DNA of 64,000 nt from Rebecca billardiae RCC1528 (Eukaryota; Haptophyta), in the NCBI GenBank assembly GCA_965240325.2, contig OZ251222.1, positions 806,001 to 870,000 of the forward strand. The letters are read 5' to 3'. How positions within the stretch are numbered: position 1 is the first letter of the stretch; every line of letters begins with the position of its first letter. This document shows, piece by piece, positions 61,116 through 64,000 of this stretch. The notes beneath the pieces are model-generated. The model worked only from the letters and a program-made list of their open reading frames with translations. It had not been told where the DNA came from and ran no database searches. The position numbers and the translations under genes are program-made.

Positions 61116-63482
61116 ATGAGCTCGCTTTTGGCGCGAGATCTTTGGACGTTGGCCCAGATGCACCACCCGCACGTGCTGCAGGTCGTGGCGTTGGCGGCTG
61201 GCATACTCGGCGTGCCGGCGCGTGGGAACACGCGCCCGCCGAGCGCTCGATACACTCTGAATGCACCCCCCATCGTGACTCTAGCGGAGCAGCACAGGCG
61301 TGACGGCGATGAGGGCACCCCGGTGAAGGACGGCGGCATGTACATCTTCGGCACCTCCTTGCCCGCGCGCGTCCTCGCCGCAGATGGTGAATGGACTTCG
61401 CTACCCGACGGCGCGTTGCTGTGGCGAGTGGCAGTCCAGCCCAACTCCACTCGGGTCGCCGCCATCTCCGCCACTTTCTCCCGCGTCGACCTGCGGCACG
61501 GCGCGCGGCTGTACGTGTCGACGGAGAAGGGCGCTGCACACCGGCTTCAGCGCCAGGGAGCCGGAGGCGCCAAGCGAGCAGCGACGCCGCCGCTTCCGGG
61601 TCGGCGGCTCAACATTGAGCTGTGGTTCCCACGCCCGTCGCGTGCGAGCGACGAGGCCGCCGGCGGTGCGCTTCCCTTCGAGCTCGAGCTGATCACGACG
61701 ACCAGCAAGGCCGTAGCCGCACGCGGAGCAGACGGCGACTCGGGTGCCTGCAACGTCGACACGACATGCAGCGCGGGGTCGCAGTGGGAGCGGCCGGCGA
61801 TGGGCGTCGGGATGCTCGTTGTTGGCTCGGGCCTGTGCTCCGGGACGCTCATCGCGAGCACGGCCGGCTCCAACCGGCAGCTCTTTCTCACCGCGCACCA
61901 CTGCATGGGCGGACGCACCGAGGCGGGGGCGGAGCTGGATGACTTTGTCTTCGTCTTTGGCCACCGCTCCGAGTCGTGCGGCGGGGAGGATCTGCCCGAG
62001 CGCAGGGCGGTGAGCGGCGCGCGCGTCATCGCGTGCAACGCCGCCTCAGACGCCTGCCTCCTCGAGATCAGCGAGCCCATCCCGCCCGAGTTCAACGTCT
62101 TCTACAACGGGTGGGACGCTCGGCGCAACAGCTCGGCGCCGGCAGCCACGACCGGTCTGCACCATCCGAGCGGCGATGTGATGAAGGTCTCGCACGACTG
62201 GGACCCGCCGACGCTCTCGGGGGAGTTCCTGCGCGTGATGGACTGGGACGTGGGCACGACCGAGCCCGGCTCGTCCGGCTCCGCGCTCTTCGACCCCGAG
62301 CAGCGCGTGATTGGCCAGCTGTACGGCGGGATGGCGGCGTGCGGCAACGACGCGCACGACGACTACGGCGCCATGGCGGCGAGCTTCCCGACGCTCCGTG
62401 CCGCGCTCGCGCCGGACGGCAGCGAGTACGCCGATGGGCACTTTGCTCGGAGCATCCGCATCTCACTGGACGACGACGTGCACGTCTGCACGGCGCACGC
62501 GGCCGAGGCGCGCATCAGCGTCGAGGTCGCGCTCGACGCGGACGTTGCGCAGGGCACCACGCTGCATGCTCGGATGCCAGTGGGCGGCGCAGCAGGCGAC
62601 GTGGGCACCGACGCCGCGCAGCCGCCGCGCGTCGCGCTGCTTCCGAGCGCGTGGATCGGCGCGCCGGGCAGCGGTCGGCGCGAGCTCGTGCTTAGCGGGC
62701 TCGACCAGGCCGCCGCCGGCGTGCACGAGGTGGAGGTGGTCGTCAGCACAGCCGATGCCAATCTCACGGCAGCCGCTGATCTCGATGTGACGATTTGGCA
62801 CCGCCCGCCAGGCGCGCCGGTGCACGTGTCGCCAAGCGACGGCGCCGACGCGTTGACGCAGGCACCCATCCTGGCGTGGGCGGCCGTCCCCGGCGCGCAC
62901 GCGTACGAGCTCGAGGTCGCCGCGTCGCAGCTCTTCGCCGACGGGCAGCTGCTGTGGGCTGAGCGCACAAGCGGCACCTCCGCGCAGCTGCCTGATGCCG
63001 TGTTCGGGGCGGCCAAGCGCTTCTACTGGCGCGTGCGCGCAATCAACGTGTGCGGCGAGGGCGCGGCGACGAGGCCCAGCGCATTCAGCGCGCTGAGTGG
63101 CAGCACGGTGCGCGTGAGCATCACGCCAGACAACTGGCCCGCTGAGACCTCCTGGGAGCTGCGACAGGGCGGCAAGCTCGTCGCAAACGGTGGCGCCGGG
63201 GTGCGTGACGTGATCGTTCGCCGCAGCGCTTCATGCTTCACGTTCGTCATCCGCGACGCGTTTCGAGACGGGATCTGCTGCACGCACGGGCGCGGTAGCT
63301 ACCAGGTGCGGTACGATGGCGCGCTCGTCGGCAACGGCGCCGAGTTTGGCGAGCAGGAGAAGCTCTCTTGGTGCGTGGCTGGAGACGGCGCACTGAAGGG
63401 CGTGCGTGGCCGCGATGACGACCGGTGGTCGAGCGCGCCGCCATCACTCCCCGAGGTGAGGACAAAGATCGGACGGCGGTGA
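61116..63482 (+). CDS. Secreted trypsin-like (Lys-C type) serine protease with DGxCC module
   Basis: 788 residues. A leader with a hydrophobic segment (VLQVVALAAGILGVPA) precedes a ~190-residue N-terminal region. The S1-type domain follows bacterial lysyl endopeptidase: LFLTAHHCM (H262), ASDACLLEI (D312), TEPGSSGSALFD (S387), plus paired Cys (CNVDTTC; SCGGED; MAACGND). A fibronectin-III/Ig-like domain follows at about 560-665 (APILAWAAVPGAHAYELEVA). At about 670-760 is a module (DNWPAETSWELRQGGKLV ... FRDGICCTHGRGSYQVRYDG) closely related to those in the subtilase at 31.7-34.5 kb. No transmembrane helix, so it is likely secreted. No intron is needed. The Lys-C likeness suggests bacterial ancestry of the catalytic domain. 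Confidence 0.87.
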   Translation: MSSLLARDLWTLAQMHHPHVLQVVALAAGILGVPARGNTRPPSARYTLNAPPIVTLAEQHRRDGDEGTPVKDGGMYIFGTSLPARVLAADGEWTSLPDGALLWRVAVQPNSTRVAAISATFSRVDLRHGARLYVSTEKGAAHRLQRQGAGGAKRAATPPLPGRRLNIELWFPRPSRASDEAAGGALPFELELITTTSKAVAARGADGDSGACNVDTTCSAGSQWERPAMGVGMLVVGSGLCSGTLIASTAGSNRQLFLTAHHCMGGRTEAGAELDDFVFVFGHRSESCGGEDLPERRAVSGARVIACNAASDACLLEISEPIPPEFNVFYNGWDARRNSSAPAATTGLHHPSGDVMKVSHDWDPPTLSGEFLRVMDWDVGTTEPGSSGSALFDPEQRVIGQLYGGMAACGNDAHDDYGAMAASFPTLRAALAPDGSEYADGHFARSIRISLDDDVHVCTAHAAEARISVEVALDADVAQGTTLHARMPVGGAAGDVGTDAAQPPRVALLPSAWIGAPGSGRRELVLSGLDQAAAGVHEVEVVVSTADANLTAAADLDVTIWHRPPGAPVHVSPSDGADALTQAPILAWAAVPGAHAYELEVAASQLFADGQLLWAERTSGTSAQLPDAVFGAAKRFYWRVRAINVCGEGAATRPSAFSALSGSTVRVSITPDNWPAETSWELRQGGKLVANGGAGVRDVIVRRSASCFTFVIRDAFRDGICCTHGRGSYQVRYDGALVGNGAEFGEQEKLSWCVAGDGALKGVRGRDDDRWSSAPPSLPEVRTKIGRR

Positions 63483-63620
63483 CGTACCGTAGCATACGAC
63501 GTTACTATTGCTGTATCTTGATACCATCACTCATCACGAATCATCAGCTATGCATACGACATTTCTATACGCGATTTATTCAGATTCTATATGCTGCTCG
63601 CCGGCCGCCCTGAGGGCAGG
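63483..63620. other. Short convergent intergenic region
   Basis: 138 bp of AT-richer DNA between the stops of the protease (plus) and the GT29-like gene (minus). Confidence 0.5.
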
Positions 63621-64000
63621 CTACTCCTCAGACTCAGGGTCCGAGTGCACTGGTTGGTCAGTCCAGTAGGTGAGGTCGACTCCGCTCCCCGGTCCCGCCC
63701 AGCGCGAGAGCGTGCGCGCCTCGAGACCAAAGTCGTGATGAGCGTACGACCACGGGCGGTGCGAGTCTGTGACGCGCGCGTCGACGGTTTCGTTCTCCCA
63801 GTAATGATATGGCGTCCGCATGGCGAGATCGCCCTCGCCGCCGCTGAGCTTGTGCACGTCCTCATCGCGCAGCAAGAAGCCAAAGGCATCTACTGACCTG
63901 CAGTTCACCAGCGCGTGCGTGAGCGCTTCGACGCCGAACGTGGGCTCGAACGGCTTCAAGCCGCGCGCGTGGATCGAGTCGATGACGTCGGCCTCGTCGA
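63621..64000 (-). CDS. Sialyltransferase-like (GT29) protein, C-terminal part
   Basis: The frame is open to the window edge, so the 5' part is missing; 125 residues are visible. GT29 sialyl motifs are readable: PTFGVEALTHALVNCRSVDA then FGFLL (motif S-like), PYHYWENET (motif III-like) and HDFGLEARTL (H....E, motif VS). These residues bind CMP-sugar donor and acceptor in animal sialyltransferases; algal homologues may use other donors such as KDO or related sugars. A Golgi location is expected, but the anchor region is outside the window. The C-terminus is short and acidic (SDPESEE). Confidence 0.78.
   Translation of the reverse strand, partial: DEADVIDSIHARGLKPFEPTFGVEALTHALVNCRSVDAFGFLLRDEDVHKLSGGEGDLAMRTPYHYWENETVDARVTDSHRPWSYAHHDFGLEARTLSRWAGPGSGVDLTYWTDQPVHSDPESEE

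Overview
The window looks like nuclear DNA of a GC-rich unicellular eukaryotic alga. The evidence is a 60S ribosomal protein gene with an exon made of the start codon alone, at least 17 spliceosomal introns in seven genes, long single-exon genes with Ala/Arg-rich proteins, an octotricopeptide-type organelle RNA-binding protein, and eukaryote-specific families (TBC RabGAP, Abitram, CCDC174, DCD, Kelch-MYND, GT29). A haptophyte such as an Emiliania/Prymnesium relative fits best, but that is inference; no rRNA or organelle marker is present. Gene islands are very GC-rich and alternate with lower-GC, repeat-laden spacers.

Left part (1-11 kb): a partial OPR-like gene and a PH/COPI-alpha-C-terminal-like gene lie on the minus strand. 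Then comes a gene-poor spacer with a frameshifted FG-GAP fragment and two doubtful minus-strand reading frames. Repeat region (11-20 kb): microsatellites, a C-rich ~190-bp minisatellite, a ~175-bp GC array, a long copy of a dispersed element (called R1 here), a PrimPol-type primase gene abutting an inverted piece of the minisatellite, and a perfect 43-bp-arm palindrome. 20-23.2 kb: an eight-exon gene for a secreted, membrane-anchored RTX-type Gly/Asp-repeat protein. 23-26 kb: spacer with TG/TA microsatellites.

Middle (26-42 kb): a PLOD-like glycosyltransferase, a TPR protein with a long inverted repeat just upstream, a membrane-anchored subtilase, an unknown protein, a Kelch-MYND protein, a glycosyltransferase/sulfotransferase-like fusion and a CCDC174-like protein. 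42-44.7 kb holds two nearly identical tandem R1 copies. Right part (44.7-64 kb): Abitram, a DCD-domain protein, a PH-TBC RabGAP, a Pro/Ser-rich coiled-coil protein, RPL35 (uL29), a large EcsC-like membrane protein, a secreted Lys-C-like serine protease and the C-terminus of a GT29 sialyltransferase-like gene.

Three themes link the genes. (1) Several encode secretory-pathway or surface functions: RTX protein, subtilase, Lys-C-like protease, PLOD-like, GT/sulfotransferase and GT29 enzymes, RabGAP and COPI-like protein. (2) The two proteases share an extra C-terminal module. (3) Introns share a very uniform GTGCG...CAG signature, and several genes sit head-to-head over short shared upstream regions. 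Exon joins were worked out by reading frame and splice dinucleotides; totals are multiples of three in each complete model.
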